The notes under the pieces are model-generated. The model saw nothing but the letters and a program-made list of their open reading frames with translations. It was not told the DNA's origin and made no database searches. 64,000 bases of DNA from Streptomyces sp. NP-1717 (GTDB taxonomy: Bacteria > Actinomycetota > Actinomycetes > Streptomycetales > Streptomycetaceae). Position 1 is the stretch's first letter; each line of letters begins with the position of its first letter. The translations under genes and the position numbers were made by a program. Location of the stretch: positions 1 to 64,000 of the forward strand of contig NZ_JAAPBF010000005.1 of the NCBI RefSeq assembly GCF_022695985.1, written 5' to 3'. Shown here one piece after another: positions 15,809-24,537 of this stretch.

Positions 15809-16605
15809 GCGTGACAGCGGTCGATCTGATCACCAAGGGCGAGCTGACCGTACGGGGCCGGATCCGTGAGGCATCCAACGCGGTCCTGTACTGCGCGGTG
15901 TCGTACGAGGGCGAGGAGGCGCACTGCGTCTACAAGCCCGTCGCGGGGGAGCAGCCGCTCTGGGACTTCCCCGACGGGACGCTCGCCGGGCGCGAGGTGG
16001 CCGCGTACGAGATCTCCGAGGTGACCGGCTGGGGTCTCGTCCCGCCCACGGTGCTGCGTGACGGTCCGTACGGCGAGGGCATGTGCCAGCTGTGGATCGA
16101 GGCCGACGAGAGCGACTCCGCGCCCCAACTCCTCGCCCTGGTCGAGGAGGAGGAGCCGGCCGACGGCTGGAAGGCGATCGGCTTCGCCGAGGTCGGCGAG
16201 GGCCGCACCGCGCTGCTGGTGCACGCCGACGACGCCCGGCTGCGGCGGCTCGCCGTCCTCGACGCCGTGATCAACAACGGCGACCGCAAGGGCGGCCATC
16301 TGCTGCCCGGGGCCGGCGGGCGGCTGTACGCGATCGACCACGGAGTCACCTTCAACGTGGACGACAAACTGCGCACCCTGCTCTGGGGATGGGCGGGAGA
16401 GCCGCTGCCCGCCGAGGCCGTGACCGTACTGGACCGGCTGGCCGCCGAACTGGTCGAAGGAACCCCGCTCACCACCCGGTTGGCCGAATTGATCACACCG
16501 GCCGAGACCGAGGCCGTTCGGTCCCGGGTCCAGGAGATGCGCCGCACGGGACGCCATCCGAAGCCGTCCGGACAGTGGCCCGCGATCCCCTGGCCGCCGG
16601 TCTGA
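15805..16605 (+). CDS. SCO1664-family protein with PI3/4-kinase-like fold
   Basis: This 266-residue protein of unknown substrate has the marks of a PI3/4-kinase or HipA-like fold. A nucleotide-contacting lysine lies in CVYKPVAGE (Lys44). A catalytic-loop-like segment [11 protein letters not shown] carries Asp160, Lys162 and His165. A metal-binding IDHG (Asp178) occupies the DFG position. These motifs suggest a phosphotransferase, although catalysis has not been shown to my knowledge. ATG 15805 overlaps the DUF3090 stop. mshC follows after 172 bases, and a histidine phosphatase lies upstream, so kinase and phosphatase activities are adjacent. Confidence 0.85.
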   Translation: MSVTAVDLITKGELTVRGRIREASNAVLYCAVSYEGEEAHCVYKPVAGEQPLWDFPDGTLAGREVAAYEISEVTGWGLVPPTVLRDGPYGEGMCQLWIEADESDSAPQLLALVEEEEPADGWKAIGFAEVGEGRTALLVHADDARLRRLAVLDAVINNGDRKGGHLLPGAGGRLYAIDHGVTFNVDDKLRTLLWGWAGEPLPAEAVTVLDRLAAELVEGTPLTTRLAELITPAETEAVRSRVQEMRRTGRHPKPSGQWPAIPWPPV

Positions 16606-16715
16606 GCGCGGGCGCCGCCCACCGGCCGCGCGGCTCCGGCGGCTCCGTGGACACCGCCTTCCGGCCTGCGTACGAGGGCCACCACGCACCAACGGGCCGA
16701 CGACGCAAGAGCGCC

Positions 16716-16743
16716 GAACCGGACAACAGCGCCGGTCCGGTTC
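16716..16743. promoter_or_regulatory. Inverted repeat upstream of mshC
   Basis: GAACCGGAC (16716-16724) and GTCCGGTTC (16735-16743) are perfect inverted arms. Related half-sites follow at TCCGGAACC (16747-16755) and GTCCGGTT (16759-16766), ending close to the mshC start. They could form an operator array or leader hairpins. Confidence 0.4.
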
Positions 16744-16777
16744 GTATCCGGAACCAACGTCCGGTTACGCTCATGAC

Positions 16778-18007
16778 ATGCATGCCTGGCCCGCTTCCGA
16801 CGTCCCCGCCCTGCCCGGCAAGGGCCGCGACCTCCGGATTCACGACACAGCGACCGGTGGACTCGTCACCGTCGACCCCGGCCCCGTCGCCCGTATCTAC
16901 GTCTGCGGCATCACGCCGTACGACGCGACGCACCTGGGGCACGCGGCGACCTACAACGCGTTCGACCTCGTGCAGCGCGTATGGCTCGACACCAAGCGGC
17001 AGATCGAGTACGTCCAGAACGTCACCGACATCGACGACCCGCTCCTGGAGCGGGCGGCGCGCGACGGAGAGGACTGGACCGGGCTCGCCGAGCGCGAGAC
17101 GGCGCTCTTCCGTGAGGACATGACGGCGCTGCGGATGCTGCCGCCGCGGCACTACATCGGCGCGGTCGAGGCGATACCGGGCATCGTGCCGCTCGTGGAG
17201 CGGCTGTGTGACAGCGGCGCGGCGTACGTCCTGGACGGCGACGTGTACTTCTCCGTCGAGGCCGACCCGCACTTCGGCGAGGTGTCCGGTCTCGACGCCG
17301 AGGCGATGCGGCTGCTCTCCGCCGAGCGCGGCGGCGACCCCGAGCGCCCGGGCAAGAAGAACCCGCTCGACCCGATGCTCTGGATGGCCGCCCGCGAGGG
17401 TGAGCCGAGCTGGGAGGGCGGCAGCCTCGGCCCCGGCCGTCCCGGCTGGCACATCGAGTGCGTGGCCATCGCACTCGACCATCTCGGCATGGGCTTCGAC
17501 GTCCAGGGCGGCGGCAGCGATCTCGCCTTCCCGCACCACGAGATGGGCGCCTCGCACGCACAGGCGCTGACCGGCGAGCACCCCTTCGCGAAGGCGTACG
17601 TGCACGCAGGGATGGTCGGGCTCGACGGCGCGAAGATGTCCAAGTCCAAGGGCAATCTGGTCTTCGTCTCGACCCTGCGCCACGAGGGCGTGGAGCCGGC
17701 CGCCATCAGGCTCTCGCTGCTCGCGCACCACTACCGCGCGGACTGGGAGTGGACCGGCCAGGTGCTCGAAACCGCCGTGGCGCGCCTCGCGCGCTGGCGG
17801 GCCGCCGTGTCCCGGCCCGACGGCCCGTCGGCTTCGGGCCTGGTGGAAGAGGTGCGCGAGGCGCTGTCGAACGATCTGGACGCCCCGGCGGCGCTGGCGG
17901 CGGTCGACCGCTGGGCCGCGCTTCAGGAGACCACGGGGGGTACGGACGAAGGGGCGCCCGGAGTGGTGTCCCGCACCGTCGACGCGCTGCTGGGCGTCGC
18001 GCTGTAG
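16778..18007 (+). CDS. mshC: Mycothiol ligase MshC (cysteine:GlcN-Ins ligase)
   Basis: MshC joins L-cysteine to glucosaminyl-inositol using ATP, the third dedicated step of mycothiol synthesis. The 409-residue enzyme is a class I synthetase related to cysteinyl-tRNA synthetase. Zinc-binding Cys43 is in [20 protein letters not shown] (52-55) is the HIGH motif, and KMSKS is intact at 286-290. The segment GWHIECVA carries a further zinc ligand. It lacks the long anticodon-binding tail of CysS, which fits MshC. It follows the SCO1664-family gene, as in S. coelicolor, and hairpins after the stop probably end the unit. Confidence 0.94.
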   Translation: MHAWPASDVPALPGKGRDLRIHDTATGGLVTVDPGPVARIYVCGITPYDATHLGHAATYNAFDLVQRVWLDTKRQIEYVQNVTDIDDPLLERAARDGEDWTGLAERETALFREDMTALRMLPPRHYIGAVEAIPGIVPLVERLCDSGAAYVLDGDVYFSVEADPHFGEVSGLDAEAMRLLSAERGGDPERPGKKNPLDPMLWMAAREGEPSWEGGSLGPGRPGWHIECVAIALDHLGMGFDVQGGGSDLAFPHHEMGASHAQALTGEHPFAKAYVHAGMVGLDGAKMSKSKGNLVFVSTLRHEGVEPAAIRLSLLAHHYRADWEWTGQVLETAVARLARWRAAVSRPDGPSASGLVEEVREALSNDLDAPAALAAVDRWAALQETTGGTDEGAPGVVSRTVDALLGVAL

Positions 18008-18398
18008 CCCCTGCTGGGCGCGGCGCTGCTGGGGCCCCACCCGACCGGTGCTCCGTGGACGGGGGGACCTGTCAGGTGGCTCTTCGCGGCCCGCGGCGGG
18101 GCGTCGATCCGCTCGGCATCCGCCCGGTCGACGCCCCGCCGGGCGCCGCACTGTTGGGGGCCGTCCGGCCGGTGCCCCGGCGGACCGGGGCACCGGTCCG
18201 CCAGGTCTTCGCCGGCCGTTGTCCTGCGCAGACGGGCGGGTTCCGCCGGGCCCCCCGAGTCCGGGGGTTCGCCCGGTCCACGCCCTGCCCGGCGGGTGGC
18301 GCCGGTGGGCCTCCGTCGCCTCGGCCCTGGGGCCGGTCCCGGAAAGACGTACGGGCCGCGCAGCGGCCCGTACGTCCTCCGTCTCGGCCGCCGACGGC
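18008..18398. other. 391-base intergenic region with two hairpins
   Basis: This lies between the convergent mshC and PAC2 genes. Bases 18095-18107 pair with 18128-18140 (13 bp, 20-base loop). Bases 18346-18359 pair with 18363-18376 (see the terminator entry). Frames crossing the region resemble shadows, and I see no gene in it. Confidence 0.65.
18346..18376. terminator. 14-bp perfect hairpin terminator
   Basis: GACGTACGGGCCGC (18346-18359) pairs perfectly with GCGGCCCGTACGTC (18363-18376) around a 3-base loop. It lies 23 bases past the stop of the PAC2 gene and faces mshC, so it can end transcription from both sides. Confidence 0.8.
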
Positions 18399-19502
18399 TC
18401 AGTCGTCCGAGGAATCCTCGTCGTCCCCCGAGCCGGAGTCCGGCCCCGCCTTGCCGTCCGGCCCCGCCTTGCCGTCCGGCTCCGGCTTCTCGTCCGGCCC
18501 GGCAGCCGGCCCCGTGCCGGACTCGGCGCCGGGATCCGGCGTCGGCCCCGGCCGCTGTGCCCGCGGCGGTCTGCCGCGTCCCGGGCCCGACGTGTCCCGC
18601 AGATACGTCCCCGAACCCTCACCGGTCTCCGTGGCGTGCCCGCCCGGCTGCTGGCCGGGACCGCCGTCACGCCGCCGCAGATACCGCTCGAACTCCCGAG
18701 CGATGGCCTCGCCCGACGCCTCCGGCAGCTCCGCGGTGTCCCGCGCCTCCTCCAGCGACTGGACGTACTCCGCCACCTCGCTGTCCTCGGCGGCCAGTTG
18801 GTCCACCCCGAGCTGCCACGCCCGCGCGTCCTCCGCCAGCTCGCCCAGCGGGATCCGCAGCCCGATCAGATCCTCCAGCCGGTTCAGCAGGGCCAGCGTC
18901 GCCTTCGGGTTGGGCGGCTGCGAGACGTAGTGCGGTACGGCGGCCCACAGGCTCACCGCGGGCACCCCCGCGTGCGTGCACGCCTCCTGGAGGATGCCGA
19001 CGATGCCGGTCGGGCCCTCGTACCGCGTCTCCTCCAGGTCCATCGTCCTGGCCAGGTCCGCGTCCGAGGTCACGCCGCTGACCGGCACCGGACGGGTGTG
19101 CGGGGTGTCGCCGAGCAGCGCGCCCAGGATCACCACCATCTCCACGCCCAGTTCATGGGCGAAGCCCAGGATCTCGTTGCAGAAGGAGCGCCAGCGCATG
19201 GACGGTTCGATGCCGCGGACCAGTACCAGGTCACGGGGTTTCTCCCCGCCGACCCGGACCACGGAGAGCCGGGTCGTGGGCCAGACGATCTTCCTCGCGC
19301 CGCCGTCCAGCCAGACCGTGGGCCGGTTGACCTGGAAGTCGTAGTAGTCCTCGGCGTCCAGCGCCGCGAACACCTCGCCCTTCCACTCCCGGTCCAGATG
19401 CCCGACCGCCGTGGAAGCGGCGTCGCCGGCGTCGTTCCAGCCCTCGAACGCGGCCACCATGACCGGGTCGATCAGCTCGGGTACCCCCTCGAGCTCGATC
19501 AC
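18399..19502 (-). CDS. PAC2 family protein
   Basis: This 367-residue protein belongs to the PAC2 (proteasome assembly chaperone 2-like) family, whose bacterial role is unclear. The N-terminal motif VAAFEGWNDAGDAAS and the central VVILGALLGDTPHTRPVPV and ETRYEGPTGIVG segments are characteristic. After about residue 285 the sequence becomes a disordered Gly/Pro/Asp/Glu-rich tail with a short PDGKAG repeat, ending DDEDSSDD. The start is GTG 19502. It is divergent from the sugar-acid operon and converges with mshC. A direct link with the proteasome genes 25 kb away should not be assumed from the name. Confidence 0.88.
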   Translation of the reverse strand: MIELEGVPELIDPVMVAAFEGWNDAGDAASTAVGHLDREWKGEVFAALDAEDYYDFQVNRPTVWLDGGARKIVWPTTRLSVVRVGGEKPRDLVLVRGIEPSMRWRSFCNEILGFAHELGVEMVVILGALLGDTPHTRPVPVSGVTSDADLARTMDLEETRYEGPTGIVGILQEACTHAGVPAVSLWAAVPHYVSQPPNPKATLALLNRLEDLIGLRIPLGELAEDARAWQLGVDQLAAEDSEVAEYVQSLEEARDTAELPEASGEAIAREFERYLRRRDGGPGQQPGGHATETGEGSGTYLRDTSGPGRGRPPRAQRPGPTPDPGAESGTGPAAGPDEKPEPDGKAGPDGKAGPDSGSGDDEDSSDD

Positions 19503-19682
19503 CCAGGCCTCCTTCCGAAGTCTTCTCTGAACGTACGGACCAACCTTACGGCTTCTCAGCTACCCGTCCGCAGCCCCCGTGCACGCGCGGGTGAACTTCC
19601 GCGTCGCTGGGCATGGCTGGGGTGCCGATGCAACGAACCGGAGAATTCATCCGAGCTGTGACCGTAAATTTCGTTCCGCCCC

Positions 19683-19738
19683 TGGACGTTTACCCGTCAA
19701 CGACGCTATACATCGGATGACCGAAGAGGTCCGATGTT
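19683..19738 (+). promoter_or_regulatory. Promoter and operator of the sugar-acid operon
   Basis: TGGACG (19683-19688) and TATACA (19707-19712) are spaced 18 bases apart. ATACATCGGATG (19708-19719) overlaps the -10 box and matches 12 of 15 positions of the palindrome found before the FadR-type regulator gene at 26378-26392. A second partial, inverted copy, TCCGATGT, lies at 19730-19737. This placement fits repression by that regulator. Confidence 0.65.
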
Positions 19739-19756
19739 CTTCTCAGGGGGCGTGCA

Positions 19757-21076
19757 GTGAGTCAGACCGTCACAGAGTTCGGGGTAGACGACATCCGCTT
19801 CCCCACCTCGGAGCAGCTCGACGGCTCGGACGCCATGAACCCGGACCCCGACTACTCCGCCGCGTACGTGGTGCTGCGCACCGACGACGGCGCCGAGGGC
19901 CACGGGTTCTGCTTCACCATCGGCCGGGGCAACGACGTACTGGCCGCGGCCATCGAGGCCCTGCGCCCGTACGTGATCGGGCGCCCCGCGCCGCGTACCG
20001 CCGCCGACCTCGCCGCGCTCCACATCGAGCTCACCCACGACTCGCAGCTGCGCTGGCTCGGCCCGGAGAAGGGGGTCATGCACATGGCCGCCGGCGCGGT
20101 CATCAACGCGGCCTGGGACCTCGCGGCCAAGGCCGCGGGCCTGCCCGTCTGGGAGTTCCTGGCGTCCATGACACCCGAGGAACTCGTCTCACTCGTCGAC
20201 TTCCGCTACCTCACCGACGCCCTCACCCCGGCCGATGCGCTGGAGATCCTGCGCGCCGCCGAACCCGGCCGCGCCGAACGCGCCGCCAGACTGCGCGCCG
20301 AGGGCTACCCCGCGTACACCACCTCACCGGGCTGGCTCGGCTACTCCGACACCAAACTCGTCACCCTCGCCGAACAGGCCGTCGCCGACGGCTTCGAGCA
20401 GATCAAGCTCAAGGTGGGCGGCGACCTGGAGGACGACGTACGGCGCATGAAGCTGGCCCGCGCCGCGGTCGGCCCCGACATCCGGATCGCCGTCGACGCC
20501 AACCAGCGCTGGGACGTCCCCGACGCGATCCGCTGGATGACCGCGCTCGCCCCGCACGAACCGCACTGGATCGAGGAGCCCACCAGCCCCGACGACATCC
20601 TCGGCCACGCCGCCGTCCGGGCCGGACAGCCCGTCAAGGTCGCCACCGGCGAACACGGCGCCAACCGCGTCCTGTTCAAGCAACTGCTCCAGGCGGACGC
20701 CGTCGACTTCGTCCAGATCGACGCCGCGCGCGTCGCCGGCGTCAACGAGAACCTGGCGATCCTGCTCCTCGCCGCCAAGTACGGCAAACCGGTCTGCCCG
20801 CACGCCGGCGGAGTCGGCCTCTGCGAACTGGTCCAGCATCTGGCGATGTTCGACTACGTTGCCGTCTCGGGCACGTGGGACGACCGCGTCATCGAGTACG
20901 TCGACCATCTCCACGAGCACTTCACCGACCCGGTGGTGATCGACTCCGGCCGCTACGTCGCCCCCGGCGCCCCCGGCTTCTCCGCACGTATGCGCCCCGA
21001 GTCGATCGCCGCGCACCGCTACCCCGAAGGGCCCGTCTGGCAGGCCCGCCGCACCACCGAGGAGGTCAACTCATGA
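19757..21076 (+). CDS. Enolase-superfamily sugar acid dehydratase, probable L-fuconate dehydratase
   Basis: This enzyme probably removes water from L-fuconate to give 2-keto-3-deoxy-L-fuconate. The 439-residue protein is a mandelate racemase-type enolase-superfamily member. The base motif IKLKVGG has Lys217 and Lys219, metal ligands are Asp247 (VDANQRWD), Glu273 (IEEPTSPDD) and Glu299 (ATGEHG), and the general acid/base is His349 (CPHAGG). The long N-terminus with [11 protein letters not shown] is like known fuconate dehydratases. GTG 19757 has GGGGGC upstream and opens the operon. Its stop overlaps the SDR start. The exact sugar acid is inferred from family resemblance. Confidence 0.82.
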   Translation: MSQTVTEFGVDDIRFPTSEQLDGSDAMNPDPDYSAAYVVLRTDDGAEGHGFCFTIGRGNDVLAAAIEALRPYVIGRPAPRTAADLAALHIELTHDSQLRWLGPEKGVMHMAAGAVINAAWDLAAKAAGLPVWEFLASMTPEELVSLVDFRYLTDALTPADALEILRAAEPGRAERAARLRAEGYPAYTTSPGWLGYSDTKLVTLAEQAVADGFEQIKLKVGGDLEDDVRRMKLARAAVGPDIRIAVDANQRWDVPDAIRWMTALAPHEPHWIEEPTSPDDILGHAAVRAGQPVKVATGEHGANRVLFKQLLQADAVDFVQIDAARVAGVNENLAILLLAAKYGKPVCPHAGGVGLCELVQHLAMFDYVAVSGTWDDRVIEYVDHLHEHFTDPVVIDSGRYVAPGAPGFSARMRPESIAAHRYPEGPVWQARRTTEEVNS

Positions 21077-21861
21077 CCGCGGCACACCACTCAGGCGACT
21101 TCACGGGCCTGGGCGCCCTCGTCACCGGCGGCGCCTCCGGCATCGGCGCCGCCGTCGCGACCCTGCTGCTGGCGCGCGGCGCGCGCGTGGCCGTACTCGA
21201 CCGCGACACCGCCTCCGCCCCCGCGGGCACCCTGGCGCTCAAGGCCGACGTCGCGGACGACGACGCCGTCCGCGCGGCGGTCGACGCGGCCGCCGCCGAG
21301 TTCGGGGCCCTGCACACCGTCGTCTCCAACGCCGGGATCGGCGCCATCGGCACCGTCACCGACAACGACGACGCCGAATGGCTGCGGGTCATCGACATCA
21401 ACGTCCTCGGCATGGTCCGCACCGCACGCCACGCGCTGCCCCATCTGCGGCGCGCCGCCGCCGACCGCCCCGGCCACGTCTCGATCACCCAGACCTGCTC
21501 CATCGCCGCCACGGCGGGCCTTCCGCAACGCGCCCTGTACAGCGCCAGCAAGGGCGCCGTGTACTCGCTGACTCTCGCCATGGCCGCCGACCACGTCCGG
21601 GAAGGCATCCGCGTCAACTGCGTCAACCCCGGTACCGCGGACACCCCGTGGGTCGGGCGCCTCCTCGACCAGGCACCCGACCCCGCGGCCGAACGCGCCG
21701 CCCTCGAAGCGCGCCAGCCCACGGGACGGCTGGTCGGCGCGGACGAGGTCGCCGCCGCGGTCGTCTATCTCGCGAGCCCCGCCGCCGCCGCCGTCACGGG
21801 CACGGCACTCGCGGTCGACGGCGGAATGCAGGGACTGCGCCTGCGCCCCGCCACCCCCTGA
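21073..21861 (+). CDS. SDR family dehydrogenase of the sugar-acid operon
   Basis: This 262-residue short-chain dehydrogenase has the cofactor motif VTGGASGIG near residues 17-25, NAG in VVSNAGIG, and the catalytic YSASK with a serine 13 residues before the Tyr. The ending [13 protein letters not shown] is typical. In fuconate pathways SDRs act as L-fucose dehydrogenase or 2-keto-3-deoxy-L-fuconate dehydrogenase, and either is possible here. ATG 21073 overlaps the dehydratase stop (ATGA), with GGAGG 11 bases upstream. The tight coupling supports a shared pathway. Confidence 0.85.
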   Translation: MTAAHHSGDFTGLGALVTGGASGIGAAVATLLLARGARVAVLDRDTASAPAGTLALKADVADDDAVRAAVDAAAAEFGALHTVVSNAGIGAIGTVTDNDDAEWLRVIDINVLGMVRTARHALPHLRRAAADRPGHVSITQTCSIAATAGLPQRALYSASKGAVYSLTLAMAADHVREGIRVNCVNPGTADTPWVGRLLDQAPDPAAERAALEARQPTGRLVGADEVAAAVVYLASPAAAAVTGTALAVDGGMQGLRLRPATP

Positions 21862-21904
21862 TTCTGTGAGCTTGAGCCGACACTCACCCAAGGACGGACA
21901 ATCC

Positions 21905-22978
21905 ATGCTGCGACACCCTGTGGGGCGATCCCCACGCACCGCACTGCGTACGAGCGCCGCGGCCTGCGCCGCGCTGCTCGCCGTCACGGCCCTCGCGGGC
22001 TGCAACCGTGACTCGGAGGGCGGGGACGCCGAAGGCGGCGGCAAGGTCGGCATCGACCTGCCCCGCAGTGACAGCGACTTCTGGAACTCCTACCAGCAGT
22101 ACATCGAGTCCGGCGTCAAGGACGAGGGGATCGACGCCCTGTCGCTGACCAACTCGCAGAACGACATCGGCAAACTCGTCTCCAACGTCCAGGCCTTCAC
22201 CGACCAGGGCGCCAAGGCCGTGGTCATGGCCCCGCAGGACACCGGCGCGATAGCCGAGACGCTGGCGAACCTGAACGAGAAGAAGATCCCCGTCGTCAGC
22301 GTGGACACCCGCCCCGACAAGGGCGACGTCTACATGGTCGTGCGGGCCGACAACCGCGCGTACGGCCAGAAGGCGTGCGAGTACCTCGGCGAGCAGCTGG
22401 GCGGCAAGGGCAAGGTCGCCGAGTTCCAGGGCGACCTCTCCTCCATCAACGGCCGCGACCGGTCGGAGGCGTTCAAGAGCTGCATGGACGAGAAGTTCCC
22501 GGACATCCAGGTGTTCGAGCTGGCCACCGAGTGGAAGGGCGAGGTGGCCTCCGCCAAGCTCCAGTCCACCCTCGCCGCGCACCCGGATCTGGGCGGCATC
22601 TACATGCAGGCCGGCGGCGTCTTCCTGCAGCCCACGCTCGCGCTGCTGGAGCAGAAGAAGCTCCTCAAGCCGCCGGGGGAGAAGGGCCACATCACGATCA
22701 TCTCCAACGACGGCATCCCGGAGGAGCTGGACGCGATCCGGGCGGGCAAGATCGACGCCACGATCTCCCAGCCCGCCGACCTGTACGCCAAGTACGCCCT
22801 GTACTACGCGAAGCAGGCGCTCGCCGGGAAGACCCCGAAGGCGGGTCCGACCGACCACGACTCCAACATCATCAAGATCCCGGGCGGGTTCGAGGACCAG
22901 CTCCCCGCGCCCCTGGTGACCAAGGAGAACGTGGACGACGAGGCGCTGTGGGCCAACCAGCTGGAGAAGAAGAGCTGA
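21905..22978 (+). CDS. Sugar ABC transporter substrate-binding lipoprotein
   Basis: This 357-residue lipoprotein is a periplasmic-binding-protein type I sugar receptor of the ribose/galactose class, held on the outer face of the membrane. The lipobox LAGC places the lipidated cysteine at residue 33 after a hydrophobic signal sequence. The body has VGIDLPRSDSDFWNSYQQYIE, NVQAFTDQGAKAVVMAPQDT and IISNDGIPEELDAIRAGKIDATISQP, all usual in this group. ATG 21905 was preferred to GTG 21866 because AAGGACGG lies just upstream. It is followed by its ATPase and permease genes and probably binds the sugar or sugar acid processed by the operon. Confidence 0.9.
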   Translation: MLRHPVGRSPRTALRTSAAACAALLAVTALAGCNRDSEGGDAEGGGKVGIDLPRSDSDFWNSYQQYIESGVKDEGIDALSLTNSQNDIGKLVSNVQAFTDQGAKAVVMAPQDTGAIAETLANLNEKKIPVVSVDTRPDKGDVYMVVRADNRAYGQKACEYLGEQLGGKGKVAEFQGDLSSINGRDRSEAFKSCMDEKFPDIQVFELATEWKGEVASAKLQSTLAAHPDLGGIYMQAGGVFLQPTLALLEQKKLLKPPGEKGHITIISNDGIPEELDAIRAGKIDATISQPADLYAKYALYYAKQALAGKTPKAGPTDHDSNIIKIPGGFEDQLPAPLVTKENVDDEALWANQLEKKS

Positions 22979-22980
22979 CC

Positions 22981-24537
22981 ATGCATCACGCCCAGGCACC
23001 CGCGGCCGGAGCGCCGGCGCCCGCCGTCCACGCGCAGGGCATCGTCAAGCGCTTCGGTCCCACCGTGGCGCTCGACGGTGTCCGCCTGACCGTCGCGCCC
23101 GGCGAGTCCCACGCACTCGTCGGGCGCAACGGCGCCGGCAAGTCCACCCTTGTCAGCGTCCTCACCGGACTCCACGAGGCCGACGCGGGCGAGGTGAGCT
23201 TCGGAGGCGAGCCGGCACCCGCCTTCGGCGACATCTCGGCCTGGCAGTCCAAGGTCGCCTGCGTCTACCAGAAGTCGATGGTCGTGCCCGACCTGACCGT
23301 CGCCGAGAACCTCTTCCTCAACAACTACGGTCTGGACAAGGGCCGTTCCGGGGCCGGCGGCCGGTTCATCAGCTGGCGCCGGCTCCGTACCCGGGCCGAG
23401 GAACTGCTCGCCGAGTACGGCGTCAGCGTCGACCCGGACACCAGGGCCAAGGATCTCGCCGTGGAACAGCGGCAGTTCGTGGAGATCGCGCGCGCCCTGT
23501 CGTTCGGCGCGCGCCTGATCATCCTGGACGAACCCACCGCCCAGCTCGACGCCCGTGGCATCGACAGTCTCTTCGACAAGCTCCGGGACCTCCAGAGCCA
23601 GGGGGTGGCGTTCCTCTTCATCTCCCACCACCTCCAGGAGGTGTACGAGCTGTGCACCGCCGTCACCGTCTACCGCGACGCCCGCCATGTCCTGACCGCG
23701 CCGGTCGCCGACCTGGCCAAGGCGGACCTGGTGACGGCCATGACCGGTGACGCGGCGAGTTCGGCGGCCGCCTGGCACGCCGCGCACGCGGTGGCCCCGG
23801 ACAGCGCGGTGAAGCCCGTACTGACCACCGAAGGGCTCACCCTGGACGGGGAGTTCGAACCGCTCGACCTCGAAGTGCGCCCCGGTGAGGTCCTCGGCCT
23901 CGCCGGGGCCGCGGCCAGCGGCAACACCGCCCTGGGCGAGACCCTGGTCGGCATGCGCAAGGCGACGGCGGGCCGGATCGCGGTCCGCGACCGGACGGTG
24001 CGGCCGGGCAGCGTCCCGCACTCCCTGGACGCCGGGATCGGCTACATCCCCGAGGACCGGCACCTCCAGGGGCTCGTGCTGAACCGCAGCGTCGCCGAGA
24101 ACGCCACGCTCACGGTCGCCGACCAGCTCGGCCCGTGGGGGACCGTACTGCCCTCCCGTACGCGGGAGTTCGCCCGGTCCATGATCGACTCGCTGGACAT
24201 CAAGACGACAGGGCCAGAGCAGCCGGTCTCGGGCCTGTCGGGCGGCAACCAGCAGAAGGTGGTCGTCGCCAGGGCCCTGGCCCGCGCGCCCAGCGTGCTC
24301 GTGGCGCTGCGCCCCACGGCGGGCGTCGACGTCAAGTCGAAGGACTCGCTGCTCGGCGTCGTGCGCCGGGTGGCCGATGAGGGAAACGCGGCCGTGATCA
24401 TTTCGGACGAGCTGGATGATCTGCGGGTCTGCGACCGCGTACTGGCCCTGTTCCACGGGCGAGTGGTGGCTACGTTCGGGAGCGGGTGGACCGACCGGGA
24501 ACTGGTCGCCGCCATGGAAGGTGTGGGGGAGAGCTGA
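22981..24537 (+). CDS. Sugar ABC transporter ATP-binding protein, two-domain
   Basis: This 518-residue protein has two fused nucleotide-binding domains, as in RbsA/MglA, and powers uptake of the sugar. Domain 1 is complete: Walker A GRNGAGKST (about 49-57) and Walker B LIILDEPTAQLD. Domain 2 has LSGGNQQKVVVARAL, but its Walker A position reads GAAASGNTAL and its Walker B region reads VLVALRPTAGVD. It thus lacks the P-loop lysine and the usual DE. A weakened second site is known in this family. The ATG lies two bases after the receptor stop, and its TGA shares a base with the permease start. Confidence 0.9.
   Translation: MHHAQAPAAGAPAPAVHAQGIVKRFGPTVALDGVRLTVAPGESHALVGRNGAGKSTLVSVLTGLHEADAGEVSFGGEPAPAFGDISAWQSKVACVYQKSMVVPDLTVAENLFLNNYGLDKGRSGAGGRFISWRRLRTRAEELLAEYGVSVDPDTRAKDLAVEQRQFVEIARALSFGARLIILDEPTAQLDARGIDSLFDKLRDLQSQGVAFLFISHHLQEVYELCTAVTVYRDARHVLTAPVADLAKADLVTAMTGDAASSAAAWHAAHAVAPDSAVKPVLTTEGLTLDGEFEPLDLEVRPGEVLGLAGAAASGNTALGETLVGMRKATAGRIAVRDRTVRPGSVPHSLDAGIGYIPEDRHLQGLVLNRSVAENATLTVADQLGPWGTVLPSRTREFARSMIDSLDIKTTGPEQPVSGLSGGNQQKVVVARALARAPSVLVALRPTAGVDVKSKDSLLGVVRRVADEGNAAVIISDELDDLRVCDRVLALFHGRVVATFGSGWTDRELVAAMEGVGES

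Noticed and set aside
18399-19502. PAC2 protein as an assembly factor for the nearby proteasome
   Set aside because: The name comes from a eukaryotic family. The gene is about 25 kb from prcBA and nothing in the sequence ties them together.
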